From Rosa chinensis (lineage: Eukaryota; Streptophyta; Magnoliopsida; Rosales; Rosaceae), in assembly GCF_002994745.2 (NCBI RefSeq), contig NC_037091.1, positions 13,764,501 to 13,828,500 of the forward strand: a stretch of DNA of 64,000 nucleotides. The letters are read 5' to 3'. Shown in pieces: positions 13,301 through 25,235 of the stretch. The position numbers were made by a program, and so were the translations under genes. The notes under the pieces were generated by a model that saw only the letters and a program-made list of their open reading frames with translations, did not search any database and had not been told where the DNA came from. Position 1 is the stretch's first letter. The number at the start of each line of letters is the position of its first letter.

Positions 13301-14195
13301 CTTAGATTCTTTGTAAGAATGGAATTATTTCCTCAATCTTCTTTGCATAGGATGGTCTCAATCCTAAATAACAGGCTTTACAGAACGAAACATGGGCTTT
13401 ATAATCAACCAATGAAGGTTTTGGTTAAGCCATAATGTCACAATAGACTTGAGAAGTAGAGAGAGGAGTTTATGGCGTCAATGCCATGTATTTGCCGCAG
13501 GGGGTAGGCGGCGCTGGCCATGTGTGGCCTGTCTTTGCACAATCATGGCGCCATGAGGCGCATGTGCAGCTCCTCAAACCAATTCTTGGTTCTTACTTTT
13601 CTTCGTTCTGAAAATAGATGTCCGTGTAAAGTCTTTTAATACACGGATCATCATGTCAAAGCCTATATGTGCCAGAATCCCATAAGTCGTCTCTCATGAC
13701 ATAGTTGGATTCAATAACTCAAATAGTGGTTGCATACAACCCACTAGAGCGACACATAAATTTCTCTAATACTCGTTTATGTCCGTAGTCATAGAGGTGA
13801 TGCAAAGGAACTCTGTCCATTCTCATAATGTGTTTCCACATGAAAACCATTGGCTCTTATGTAATAAAGTTCGAATTAAGGTATGTCCAAGACATTAAGT
13901 AAAAGAATTGATACTTTATTAATAGCCAATGATTACATCAAAGTTTCCAAAATCTAATCCAAAATAAAATCAAAGTAAGACACATTGTAGTCACTCTATC
14001 CATTTGGTAACTCCAACCAAATATGACCAGGAAAGTAGAGAGAGATGTTGGTGGAGCGAGGCTCTCTTAAGTATCAATAATCTCAATGACTTTCCTAGAC
14101 ATCACATTTTATTGGGTCCGCCACATAAGAAAGAGTTAAGACAATTGTCATTTATTGCTATTACAAAAGTTCTTGGAAAAATAAAAAGGACTAAT

Positions 14196-15296
14196 CTAAT
14201 CAAAGTCTGTTGCATCCATGTGCACTTCATCTTCAGCTTTGAAGTCCTCTATGGTGAGATTGACATCTCCACCATCTTCTTCTTCTTCTGCAAGGTACAC
14301 TTCTTGCTCTCTCAGGTCCCTGTATGCCCTATATCTTGCAGCTAGCTCCTCACTTGCCTTGCATTGCTTGAACCAATGCTCAATTGATCCACATCGATGA
14401 CACTCATCATTGCGGTTGCCTCCCTTTAATTGAGGTGCACGTTGCGGGCGTTCCCTAGGAGCGTTGGTGCCACCACCACGACCCATTGAGCCACCATTAC
14501 GGCTAGGGATACCACGACCCCCTCTCCCACATGTGGCATTACCACCACGTGTATCCACACCAAACTTGCGGTTTCCTTCCTGATTAGGGCGGTTATATGG
14601 GCCCATACGTCCCTCATGTCCCCCATTCTTAAGGTACCGCTCCTTGCGCCCTCCTTTGGATGCATTATAATTCGCCTCATGAACGCTCTTAGTTCCAATG
14701 GGTCTTGAATTATAATTCCTCACGAGTATGTTATCATGTTTCTCGGCTACAGATATAATATTGATAAGCTGATGAAACCTCGTGATCCGTCCAGCATTGA
14801 CTTCGGTACGGTATTGCTTTGATACCACAATGGCTGAAACAGGGAAGGTGGAGAGAGTTTTCTCAATTAGCTCTTGCTCTGTGACAGGTTGTCCACAGAA
14901 TCTCAACATGGATTGTAAGCGAAGAGCCTCTGAATTATATTCAGCAACAGACTTGAAGTCAGCAAAGCGCAGATTGTTCCATTGAACCTTCAAGTCAGGG
15001 AGGAGGGAATCTTGGACATTGCCAAAGCGCTCTTCTAGCGCTACCCATAGCTCTCTTGCATCCTTGATCGACATATACTCCAATCTGAGTGCCTTGTCCA
15101 TATGGTGTCACATCAAGATAACTATTTGAGCATGCTTTGTAGATGTTCGGTTGAACACAAGATCCGGGTTAGGTGCTTGGATTATGGGTAATATTCCCTT
15201 GGAAGTGAGATGATTCTCAACATCGGTTACCCAACTGTGGTAATCCGAGCCTGTTGAGTCAAGCATGGGAAAGTCGAGTCTAAGTTCATTCGACAT
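14196..15296 (-). pseudogene. Copia gag (UBN2-like) with CCHC zinc knuckle
   Basis: Nucleocapsid precursor of the copia element. Reading starts MSNELRLDFPMLDSTGSDYH at 15296 and runs in one frame to 14196, interrupted by a single TGA at about 15108 (probably CGA to TGA). The downstream open part is 301 codons: UBN2-type gag (ELWVALEERFGNVQD), a Gly/Arg-rich linker, and a zinc knuckle CHRCGSIEHWFKQC near residue 237. An acidic tail follows. It would package element RNA in cytoplasmic particles; the stop makes this copy dead or readthrough-dependent. Confidence 0.82.
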
Positions 15297-15460
15297 CCTG
15301 AAAATAAGAAGAGAAAATATATTAGTTTCGGAGTTAAACTTCCACGAAAACTAAAATAATAAGATTTCAGAGCTATGCTACCAAGAAATCAATTTCCAAG
15401 AATCTCTTTTGGATTAGACCAAACAATCATGTTTAATATGGTCACAATTTGATGCTTACG

Positions 15461-15591
15461 GACGCTCTTAGTCCAAGCATTGTGAACGCTCTTAGTTCAC
15501 ACGAACACTCTTAGTTCGTTAAATTATGAACACTCTTAGTTCGTTAAATTATGAACACTCTTAGTTCATACGAACACTCTTAGTTCGTTAA
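15461..15591. repeat. Short tandem repeats in the copia leader
   Basis: Six imperfect copies of a 20-25 bp unit with core ACTCTTAGTTC lie between the gag start and the 5' LTR. A lone related word occurs near 14684 inside gag. The rest of the leader (15592-16728) is poly(T)- and GC-rich with no credible gene. Confidence 0.75.
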
Positions 15592-16728
15592 GCGTGAATC
15601 CCCACAATTCCGCTTTGTTAAATATCAAAATCATTTGGCAACATATATTCCAATATTTGCAGAAAATAAAATGAATTTAAAGTACGAAAAGCAGCAACTT
15701 TAATTACAAAAACTTACTTGATAATTCGGGGCTTGAGAACACGCGCGTGTTGATGCAGGCGTGCGTAAAGATTTTTTTCAGGTTTCTGCTGATTTGTTGG
15801 GCTGATTTGCGGCCCACCTTTTTTCCTTTTTCCTTTTTTTCTTCTTTTTTTTTTCTTTCTCTCCCCCCTTTTTTTCTTCTGGGCCGGTCGGGTCCCTTTC
15901 CTTTTCTTCTTTTTTTTTTTGTTTTTTTGTTTTTTTTTTTTTTTTTCGGTCTTCTTCTTCTTTGTTCGGTGCTGCGCGGGTGTGCAGGCTGCAGGAGGCG
16001 CGCGGCAGGAAGGATGTAGCAGCTGGGGCCGAGTGGACAGGCGGACTGGGCAGGGCCGAGTGGGCAGTGTGGAATACTTGCCGTTTCTAGGTTGCTCCGA
16101 TGACTCTCAGGCCAAAAGGGTCAGGGTTCTCGAGCTTTCTCGCAGTGTGGTGGTGCTGCGACAGTGGAGAGCCCAGATGGGTGCTGCCACGGTGGACTGA
16201 CGAGGACGCGGTGGAGGAAAGCTAACTGGAGAGGGAGGCCGATCGTGGAGGATTTGGTGGCCGGAAGAAGGACTGGGCTGCGCTGTAGGTCGGGGCGGAT
16301 GGGGCGCGATCGGCAGGATTGGGGTCAGGCTGAGGGGGGCTGGCTCTGGTGTCTGGCGGTGGCTCTGAGGTGATTGGGAGGCTGCTGCTGCTGCAGTTCG
16401 CCGGTGGTGCCGCTGCAAGTAGGAGATATGGGATGCTAGGCTGCCGGAGGAGGGATGCAGGCCGGTGGTGAAGGATGCAGGCTGCTGCACAGGTTGCCAG
16501 AGGAGGTAAAAGCCGAGCTAAGTTTCTAAGAAGATGGCCTGGAGAAGAAGACGGCACCGATCCTTGGGGCCGGACGAGGCCGGTCTGTGCGGCCGGAATG
16601 GAGACTTTTTTTGTTTTTTGTTTTTTTTTGTTTGTTTTGGGTTGGCGGCAAAGAAGAAAAAGATTTTTTTTCTTCTAGGGTTTTTTTTTCTTTTTCTGAA
16701 GCTAGGGTCAGAACTCGTGCTGATAACG

Positions 16729-16906
16729 TGTTGTAGGAGAATAGAATTGTGTGTTATCATTGATAATATGAGCCCTTTAAATAGGGAGTTACAAGGTACC
16801 CAAAAGGTAATAGAATCCGATTACAATTGAATATCTAAAACACATTCCTATTACAACTCTAAACCCTAGTTTGTAGAGGCACACATTATGTCGATATCCT
16901 TCAACA
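16729..16906 (-). repeat. 5' LTR of the copia element
   Basis: Same 178-bp LTR. On the minus strand the bases just after it (16728 downward) read CGTTATCAGCACGAG, the expected primer-binding position. From 16907 to 17375 the host intron resumes with no other feature. Confidence 0.9.
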
Positions 16907-17375
16907 TATATATTGAATTTCAAATAAAAAAGAGAATGGTGAGAAGTTGTTTAGATGTATTATAATGATAATGGATAATGTAAACCGTGAAAATAATTAC
17001 TAGAAAGAAATCCAAGGGCCCACGTACACTACATAAAGAGGTGAATGACTCGTATGTAAGTGTACTCGGTATATGGCATTTATGTATGAAAAAGTTTAAC
17101 AAAGATTGGTATTGAACTAACTATTGATGAGCTCATAGATAATTAGTTCAATTGTTATCCTGAATTTTTGCACGTCTATCTATAGCACACTAAAGCCCTG
17201 AAACAATACACAATTGAAGAATAAACTGAGCTATTTGACTGCTAGAGTTTCTAAACTAAACGGGTAGTTGAACAAGTTAATGACAGAAAGCAAGGGGAAT
17301 ATTAAGAAACAATACACAAAAATAATGATGTTCCTATTTGACATCAAATGATTCAACAGATGTGTGAGTCCAAAC

Positions 17376-20300
17376 CTGGATTATAGAGAAAACGCGAAAG
17401 GCACGATCCTGACCAGCTGATAGAATGTGTCTCCCATTTGCATAAAACCTAATATTGACAAGTGAAACTGATAAAGAATCTATGCCGAAATGCAACAAAT
17501 TCCCCCAACAAAAAGTAATGAAATAAGCTTACAGAAAAAATAGAAATTTATAAGTATTTCACTTTAGTATAGAGTTCAAACTAGAAGTCCAGAAATACTC
17601 AATTTGTTGTGTAGAAGGAAAAAAAAAACGCTAAAGGATAAAGAGCTACAACCATGACATTTTCCAACTAATTTGATCTAGGAAAGAACCACAAGACCAC
17701 AAGACAGCACACAGCCAGATCAATGGTTGCACGGTCAATGTTCAAAATATATACGACCCTCATCTGTAACTATAACAACAGAGGGTGAAGCTAAATATTA
17801 GCACCTAAAATCGATATGAATAGAATTATACCTTATGCATTGTGGAGGAGCACTGTGACCACTTCTAAACCGTAAAAGACGAGCATATCCATCGCTTGTG
17901 TCAAAAATCCACATCTAAAGACACATAAAGTCAGATCCTAATCAATTATACATTGGCATTTTAATCTCGGTTATCCAATACTCTTTTATTTTTTGAGAAG
18001 TAAAAATGTCATCAATATTATTACATACTGGTTGAAATAGCATGGGAAATAATAAAAATCAGAAGGAACCTCGAGCAAGAAATAAAAACGACGAGAAAGC
18101 TGAATAACTATAATCTAAAGTAAAAAAAAAAAAAAAAAGATTGATGTTGAAGAAGTATTTAATTCTGCAAAACAAATAGGGTCCTGTTGGAGAGAGGGAG
18201 AACAATCTTCAAAAGGAATAAACAAAAACTTCTAATTTGACAATTACTTTTGCAATCTTAAATTCAATTAACATGCCTATGCTTGTAGAACTACTATCAG
18301 CAGATATAGATATGCTAAGGCAGCAGAAACAGTATATCGTTCCCAATCATGGTTGGTTCATGGAGTAGATTAGCTCAAGTTGTCATAGTACTCACTGAAA
18401 CGTTTCTTTGCTTGAAGAAGAAGGAAAAGCAATATACAACTTACAACCACGGACTTACAATCACCAACTTATCTCCTATGGTCCTACCTACAGAGTTTGA
18501 CAACCTACGGCCACATTTGGTTTGCGGAAAGTAAGCATCAGGAAAAGAAAATTGTTCCTTTCTTGCATTTGGGATACAAAAGGAAGGAAATACTTTCCTG
18601 AAGGAAGGGAAATACGGGGGAAAGTGGATCCTTCCAAACACCAAAGGAATCACTGCCCCCATTCTTTCCTTGCATTTATTACTCACAAAACATTATTTTA
18701 TTGCATTAATTACAATCTTTTTAACAACTCTTCCTAATAACTTTCCTAATGTTACCAAACATTGGAATGGAAAGTTCTTGGGAAATTTCATTTCTCTTCT
18801 CATGGGAAAGACCAAGGAATTATTTTCCTTTCCATGAACCAAACGAGGCCTAAATGTGTACAAAAGAAATAAGTAATGCGTAACGAAAACCAAGAAAGAA
18901 CATTGATTACTCTTACTTTAATAGAATTGTTTGATGATGAACTCATTAACACTGGTTCATTCATTAAAAAGTGCAGTGGAAGTATAGAACCATCGTGTGC
19001 CTCTTTTATAACTGATTGAAGCCTTCTTTTTTTGAGATTCCATATGGTTATAACACCAGAAGAGGCTGCCCATCTAAAAAGGAAGAATACATAGCATAAG
19101 CTAGTTAATGACTTGACTCATATAAAAGTCAAAACATTTCAAGATTGATGTCCATATAAACACAAAGAAAATGGATTATGTTGAACAGGAGGGAAATCAA
19201 AATTACGCCAAATGTTTTTGATGGGAAATCAAAATGGACACAGGTCTGAACACACTAGTAACACCACACCAGAAATCAAAGAACTCAACACTCACTTTAG
19301 CAGCAAAGTTGCTACGTTTTCTGTTTATATTCTTCAAAAATAAGATGCTGAAAACATTACAAAGTTAGGCTTAAATAGCCTTTCAAATACGAACGTTTAA
19401 GGAAGAAAAAGAATTAAAGCAAAGATTACATTCAATCAAAAAGAAATAAAAGCTAACTGCACTTATTCAGCAATGTGATCAACACTTAATCAGCAAGGTA
19501 ATTGTGCAAATCACTAGCAGCAATCTCAGCAAAACCAACTGATCTGCTCCTCTTTTACTTGGGCACAAAGTCTTTGAGGTAAGGTGGAGCTTGGGTCTTT
19601 CTCTTTGGTTTTAGAGTAGATGCCCCTGCTTCAGTTTTAGTGTTTGGAAAATGCCAGGACACTAAGCAGAGAACAAATACAGACAAACCATCGTATAACC
19701 CGCCAAGTGTAATACTGGTGAAATATACTTGTACATAACCTACTGTTGACAATGTGCTAGTACTGTATGGTACTAAGAAAAAAATAATAATAATCTAGTA
19801 GCATCATGTAAAACAGTACTGCAAAAAGAATTAGTATTATAAACCAACAGCCTGACGTTCTTACCTGTGCTGAAAGATAAGGCAGTCACAGCACCTCGTG
19901 TTGAATGAGTAAACGTCACTAACTCTTCATCATATCGTATGTTGTGAACATGAATTTTTCCATCAGCACAACCAACTGCAACAACATGTAGTGCAGGAGA
20001 CGAAACACAGCTGCAAATAGAAGATTTCCATCCCTTGAACTCATAAAGTTTTTTCTTTGTGCTGATATTCCAAAGCTGCAGAGAACCTTCTTGACTCCCA
20101 ATGATAACCAGTGCAGATAACAATGGGAGTTTGAGGCCACTTTGTACTGAAATTATCACAAAACTTCTTGAAGAGAAAAGAAGTTACTTTATTTAAGTAG
20201 GTATCCGGATGCATTATACAGCTAGGAGTAAAATTTTCGTCCAACTTAATATGTCCAACCAGATCAAGATTCTCATCAATTCCTTTAAATGTCCATATAT

Positions 20301-21245
20301 ACAGATTACCTTCAACATCAACACTTAGGATATGCTCCACGTAGCGACCTGTAAATGTCCATATAAAGAAGTTACGTCCGTCCAAGGTTTTCAACAGAAC
20401 GAATGCAAATGACTCCCTAAAATTTCCAAAATTCCCTCTACATAATAGCAGATCTATAATATAGGCCATTGGTTCTCACACCACACTGCCAAAGTCGATA
20501 GCAACACAATGATCTTCTCAAGCGTTTACTCTAAATTGATTTCAAAACAAACAACACATCTGTCACCCTCATATAATATGTCATCTACTGTTGGTTAGCT
20601 TGAGAATGCAACGATTTAGCGCAAGGAGATTAATTTAGTCACAGTCCTCCCTATCCAAACACACTCACAGAAAAATGCCAAAAAAAAAAAAAAACACACT
20701 CACAGAAAAGGAGTTGCTAACCAACCTGATGAGATCGCTTAAAAACAGCTATATCAGTCCCATACGCAGCGAATGTGTAGACTGTAGTCCAGGTACGAAG
20801 CAAGAGCCCGAATCTTCTTCGGCAATTGCGGACCTTCAGAAATGAAAGCAAACAGAGTTCACATGACCACACAAACTTGATCAAAACACCCTAAGACCAC
20901 AGCAAAACGCAGTGAAGTTTCATCTAACAGCACAAAAAAGTATTCTCCTTTGTTATAAAGCTTGAAAATTTAGAAACTCGAAAACCAAAACAAGAGAAAG
21001 GAACTCACCGACGAGGACCAGAGTGAGCTTTGCGCACTGCAACAATGGAGAGCATAAGAGTATGAGTATTTAATCAGAATCAAAATTGAAAATTTACAAT
21101 AGGAAGTGAAGATTTACATTGTAAATTTGGAAGGCTTTGCCGACGCTGACGGTGACGAAGGCTTCAGTGCCGAGGGGCGCTGAACGGAGAAGGGGACGGA
21201 GGTGGTTGTGTAGCCGATTGGTCTGAAGGGCTCGAAGATTCCCAT
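17376..21245 (-). pseudogene. UTP21 pseudogene, N-terminal exon block
   Basis: Exons 17376-17448, 17832-17914, 18917-19073, 19865-20108, 20188-20348, 20726-20833, 21009-21036 and 21118-21245. WD40 repeats are clear (GSLQLWNISTKKKLYEF, GCADGKIHVHNIRYDEEL, MWIFDTSDGYARLLRF). Lesions: a CC gain in exon 1 before GTEAFVTVSVGKAFQIYN; a shift in exon 3 before YTFAAYGTDIAVFKR; a deletion in exon 4 joining VATW directly to EHILSVDV; the expected acceptor before VIIGSQEGS reads TG, not AG; and the junction 19865/19073 lacks the ASGGS segment and changes frame. The 19074-19864 intron holds nothing recognised. Confidence 0.8.
18509..18850. mobile_element. Tourist/PIF-like MITE in a UTP21 intron
   Basis: 342 bp with terminal inverted repeats: the left end reads GGCCACATTTGGTTTGCGG and the right end, reversed, GGCCTCGTTTGGTTCATGG. 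Flanks are TAC and TAA, close to the 3-bp TWA target of PIF/Harbinger MITEs. No coding capacity. Confidence 0.7.
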
Positions 21246-21335
21246 ATTCTCTTTGGTTCTTGGTATTGCTTTGGGTTCTTCGGAAAGGTCAAAACAGAGA
21301 GGGTTTATAGACCAATGAAGTAGCTACAAAAAGGA

Positions 21336-22013
21336 GATGATTGAAAAGGGCCTCTTCACAATGTTCTATACAGTGGATGAGAGGAACTTGATCTCTTGGA
21401 CAGCTGTGTTTATCAATGTATGTCAAAAATGGCCCTGTTGATAATTAAGGCTCTGGATGTTTTCTTGAAAGTACTTGATCAAGGCATTCATTGTGATTCT
21501 AGTTTTTTATGCACTATTCTTGATGCCTGCTCAGAGTGCAGAAATCTGGAATTGGGACGTCAAATCCACGCGTGTGTTACAAAACTTGGTTACTACTCTG
21601 GTGTTCATGTTGGGACAGCTTTGATAGACATTTTTTTTGTTGACTTTGTCAAGGGGAACCCAAAGGCTTCCTAGGCCCAAGATAAACCCCTTCGACATAT
21701 ATATATGCCAAATGTGGGAACTTTCAATCTGCAAGACGGGTTTTCGATGGTCTTTCAGGTAAAAATACTGCCTCACTCAATGCAGTTCTGGTTCGATTCA
21801 TGGTATACATGCTGAAGACGATCCCATTATCTTATTTAATCAATCAAGATATGCTGGCATAATTCCGGATTCCATAACTTTTTCTCGGCTACTTAGCTTG
21901 TCTGCTGAGGAAGCCTGCTTGGCTATCAAAGCTGGACTTGAAGCCAATTCCACTGTAGGTAATGCTATAATTACCATGTATGCCAAATGTGGTTTGTTGG
22001 TTATTTAGAATAA
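21336..22013 (+). pseudogene. Pentatricopeptide-repeat (PPR) protein fragment
   Basis: PPR proteins bind organelle RNA. Readable PPR helices: VDERNLISWTA, CDSSFLCTILDACSEC, LELGRQIHACVTKLG, YAKCGNFQSARRVFDGLS and STVGNAIITMYAKCG, in the order of PLS-type repeats. Stops occur (for example after CQKWPC near 21434), and the VGTALID/YAKCG junction is split by a short insert at 21632-21693. Neither end of a PPR gene is present, so this is a fragment with no promoter or targeting peptide. It begins just beyond the UTP21 start, divergently oriented. Confidence 0.8.
21632..21693 (-). mobile_element. Truncated short retroposon in the PPR pseudogene
   Basis: 62 bp beginning with a T run (an A tail on the minus strand), flanked by GACAT at 21627-21631 and 21694-21698. 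Its core GACTTTGTCAAGGGGAACCC recurs in the opposite orientation, next to an A run, near 58197-58275. It therefore belongs to a dispersed SINE- or LINE-tail family. Confidence 0.65.
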
Positions 22014-22186
22014 GTGATCAATAACTGACACTAAATGAGACATCATAGGTTGGGGTGGAAAGAAAATTATTTACTTTTTTTTTTTTTTTAGAAAATGTCA
22101 ATCTATTGAAAATTTAACAAGAATAATATCCACTGAGGATCACAAAGAATCATCACTGTAAGAAAATCATTTTTGCAAGCTTTAAA

Positions 22187-22396
22187 GTGCAGCCAAAAAA
22201 ATCCTTACAAAACTCCTTATGGTATGACTTTGTGCAGCGAAAGTTAGACAATTTATGGTATGAGATGCAGGATCTTATTGTTTCCAATACCCTTCCTCAA
22301 GTTGTTGCTCTTTCTGAGGCGTATATGCAGATATATGAGCAGCAAACAGCAGTAAGAGTTGATGTATTTGGTGGTTTGCAGGCTATATATGCTTAA
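22187..22396 (+). CDS. Unrecognised 69-codon ORF
   Basis: An open frame containing LWYEMQDLIVSNTLPQVVAL and ending QAIYA. It is not recognised and has no clear start context. It could be an exon of a lost gene or chance. The surrounding 22014-22861 shows no other feature. Low confidence that it is a gene. Confidence 0.15.
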   Translation: MQPKKSLQNSLWYDFVQRKLDNLWYEMQDLIVSNTLPQVVALSEAYMQIYEQQTAVRVDVFGGLQAIYA

Positions 22397-22861
22397 TTGG
22401 AGTTGAACCGGTTGCATATATCACAAGTTAAACAAAAGGTACGTACGTAGCTATTTGAGTTATGAGGTGATAGATTTGTAATTGGTTTGCATCTGCATCC
22501 ATGTTTTGATTGTTCTGTTTTTCTTTGATAACATTATTCTCTTAGAGTTTGATTTATTTTTTATTTTTGTCTCTGTTCATGTAATTCCCTTCATCTCCGG
22601 ATTTTCATACATCCGAGCTGTTAACTTCATATTCTGCATCTTTAGTTATGATATGTTTCTCTCATCATTTTACCAAAACTTCAAGATTGTTAAACACAAT
22701 GTAATTAATTTGCACCCTAGGCTATAGGTAAATGGGGGTAATAGGTAAGGCTTATCATTGAATCAGTCTTATAACTATCCTCTACTAGAACGTTAATTAT
22801 GTCTTATGTTTGATAGTGTTCTGGTTTTATATATGCACGCTTTTAACTAGCTGTTGATTAA

Positions 22862-25235
22862 AAAAGGTTCAAATAATCATTTTTCTGCTCATATGGATAA
22901 TCTTGATAATATGCTTAAGCTTGCTTTTGTTTCTACTGAACACAAATTGGCTAATTCATTTACTAGGCCTTTAGACATAACTCAATTTGAATCACTTAGA
23001 AGCACCGTTGGTGGATGCTCTGAGTATTGATACTCTCACTTTGCTTGATCCATTTTGCATGCATTCATATTGTATGTTTTCATTGTAATATAGGTGCATT
23101 ATTATCTTTATCATAGTATATGTGCATTATTATTTACGTTTCTGCATTGTTAGGTTCAATTTCTGGAAATTCAAGATTGAAATGGTGGTTTGTATCCCCG
23201 AGTGTCTGACAGATTATTTTGAACTTAGATTGACAAGGACCATACTCTTTTCTTTAAATCTGTGTGCAATGAGGTGCCTAGCACGTTTTGAATTTGCTCT
23301 TGCATCACTCTGTAATTGTGAGCTTGAACAACATATTCTCTATCACCTTGAATCCTCACATGTACACATACTTTAAGTGGTGGTAAGTCATATTTGTTGG
23401 TTGGCCAGTTCTCAATACTCTTGTATGGAATATTTCCTTATTTTTGCTATTCCTTGAAAAAAAAAAAAAATGAATGATTTATGGAGCATGGCCAGGCTAT
23501 TCCCAAAGTAAACAAGCCTCGGTCGTGACGAACGATATGAGGATTGGGAAGAAACGAGAATGGTTTGGTCACCCCAGTGGATTATGAGACTATTGACTCG
23601 AGTAGATGTGCTATTTGGGATGTCTTTGTTACATCTAGTACCCTAAAGTCATCTAACTTGGGAGCTACTAGCATAATACTCGTTATATGGGTCATAGTCT
23701 TCTTGAGCAAAAATGTTTGTGTGAAAAGCAAAAACAAAAAATTCATAATCATGCCCACACGGCGTTATAAGGGGGAATATAGTTTACGTACTTAAATTTG
23801 TTTCTTATGTGAACCTTACTTCCACAAATATTACACACCCCATCTTGAGATATGTTCACTCTTCACAACAAGAGGTATAGAATACTCGATCACCCTCTAT
23901 CTTCCCTTGTGATTGTCGGAATCAATTCAATCGTGTGAACTTATTTTGTTGCACTCTTGTTTATGGTTAAGTGGTATTGCTCTTGTTAGAAAAGCTATGC
24001 GAATTAAATCTATTCTTAGCATTTGGATACAACCCACTCATTGTGTGTTTGCATTTCATTCATGCATCTCTCATCACATGATCACCCTTAGGGGAAGTAT
24101 TAATACTTGGACTATCTTCCTCTGATTGATTCGCCTTGGGCTAGTGTCTAATGTGCACCATCTATTTGTGATCCTCCTTTTACATCGCTTCCGCTAAGTT
24201 ACCTTTGTCATTCCTATTCAAAAAGGGGGAGAAATTAGATGTGTGACTGTGATAACGTTATTCTATCTTATGCATTTTACCAATGTGTGATAAGTGTTTC
24301 AGGAATCAATGGATGAAGAGTTGGGATGTTCCTCCTGTACTTGTTGAGGGGGAGTTTGCATTGATTAGATGTGTTTTGTATAGGAATGCCAAAGGGGGAG
24401 ATTGTAGGTACAAGTTTTGATTAACTTGGTGTGTTGGCATTCCATACAAAACCGGAAAGTATCGTTGAGGTTAATGGGTTTAATATCTCTTATTCATTTA
24501 AAGATATTTTTCTGTGTGCCCTATTGTATTATTGATTTCCCAATTATTGTAGAATTTGGGGTCCTTAATTGTAGATATTTTCTGTTAACACAAAAGATTT
24601 ATTTTTCCTTGTAGAAGGTGGATTAGGGTAAATAGCTGGTTTTGTTTTTATTCGTTCACACGGCAGCTATCTTAAGAAGAGGAAAAATAGACGGCATATA
24701 GGTTGGACGTGGAATGCAAGAAGATTTGGAGATGTCTTGTATGCTTGCTAATTGAGCCTTCACAAGGATCAAAACAATTGTCCATGCTTAAGTGTTCTTG
24801 ATCATTGTTTCATATGTATAACTTCTCATGAGATCAGTTGAGGAGCTATGAAGAAAGGAGAGCGATATTTGGTGATTGTTCAAGTGAAGAAGGAGTTCAA
24901 GACGGAAGACAAACTTGGTATTAGTATTCATCTAATCATTGTAGCTGAGCCAATGCTATTCAAGTTTGTATAGAACCTTTATCATAAGTTAATTCTTATT
25001 TTGGGTTCTCAAGAGTAAGAGTCCCACAGTGTTTTTAATCTCAAAAGTTGAGATTTTCACTGCGTAACCAAAAATTTGGTGTTCTGTTGATTATTTTTGG
25101 TTTCTGCCCAGTAGGGATTGATCAGTGCACTGCAATCCCCATTTTCCAGAAAATCATATTCTGTCCTTGTATTTTCATATATGGTAGTGTTTACATTTTC
25201 ATGTTTCAGGGTGGTGCAGAACGGAGAAATAGTAT
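22862..25235 (+). mobile_element. Sirevirus-type Ty1/copia remnant (3' end)
   Basis: 22900-23030 encodes the copia RNase H tail (FVSTEHKLANSFTRPLDITQ) ending in TGA at 23028-23030. It is followed by 1.37 kb without a clear gene, where Sireviruses carry an extra region. Two polypurine tracts are present, AAAAGGGGGA at 24221 and AAAGGGGGAG at 24391. A 19-20 bp inverted repeat (24373-24392 / 24434-24452) straddles the second. A 3' LTR probably starts at TG 24403; its end near 25235 is not defined. The 5' part of the element is missing. From 25236 to 25661 nothing is recognised. Confidence 0.65.

Larger units (their letters stand above)
10538..16906 (-). mobile_element. Ty1/copia LTR retrotransposon, degenerate interior
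   Basis: Bounded by two 178-bp LTRs, each with TGTTG...CAACA ends. Reading on the minus strand, the 5' LTR is 16729-16906, followed by a primer-binding-like TTATCAGCACGA. Then come a 1.4-kb leader, gag, remnants of integrase and reverse transcriptase, and a polypurine tract AAGGGGGAG abutting the 3' LTR (10538-10715). LTRs differ at four positions of 178, so insertion is recent although the coding part is shot with stops. The 5-bp flanks (AATAA and TATAT) do not match, so no target duplication is seen. It lies inside a UTP21 pseudogene intron, same strand. Confidence 0.88.
5463..21245 (-). pseudogene. UTP21/WDR36-type WD40 pseudogene (unprocessed)
   Basis: UTP21 is a nucleolar WD40 protein of the small-subunit processome (U3 snoRNP) needed for 18S rRNA maturation. 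About 18 exons are traceable on the minus strand, from MGIFEPFRPIGY (ATG at 21243-21245) to the Utp21 C-terminal domain ending MVTFLSNSQF and stop (5463-5465). Introns are retained, so this is not a retrocopy. The frame is broken many times: +2 in exon 1, a frameshift in exon 3, internal deletions in exons 4 and 5/6, a lost AG acceptor at 20109-20110, stops at 10480-10482 and 8520-8522, and several 1-bp indels between 6268 and 7591. A copia element sits in the intron 10507-17375 and a MITE in the intron 17915-18916. Codons that remain are close to the family, so inactivation looks fairly recent. A functional copy is presumably elsewhere. Confidence 0.85.

Noticed and set aside
15747..16760. 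Several poly-Phe, Lys-rich and Gly/Arg-rich open frames
   Set aside because: They come from T runs and GC-rich leader sequence of the copia element and overlap one another on both strands.
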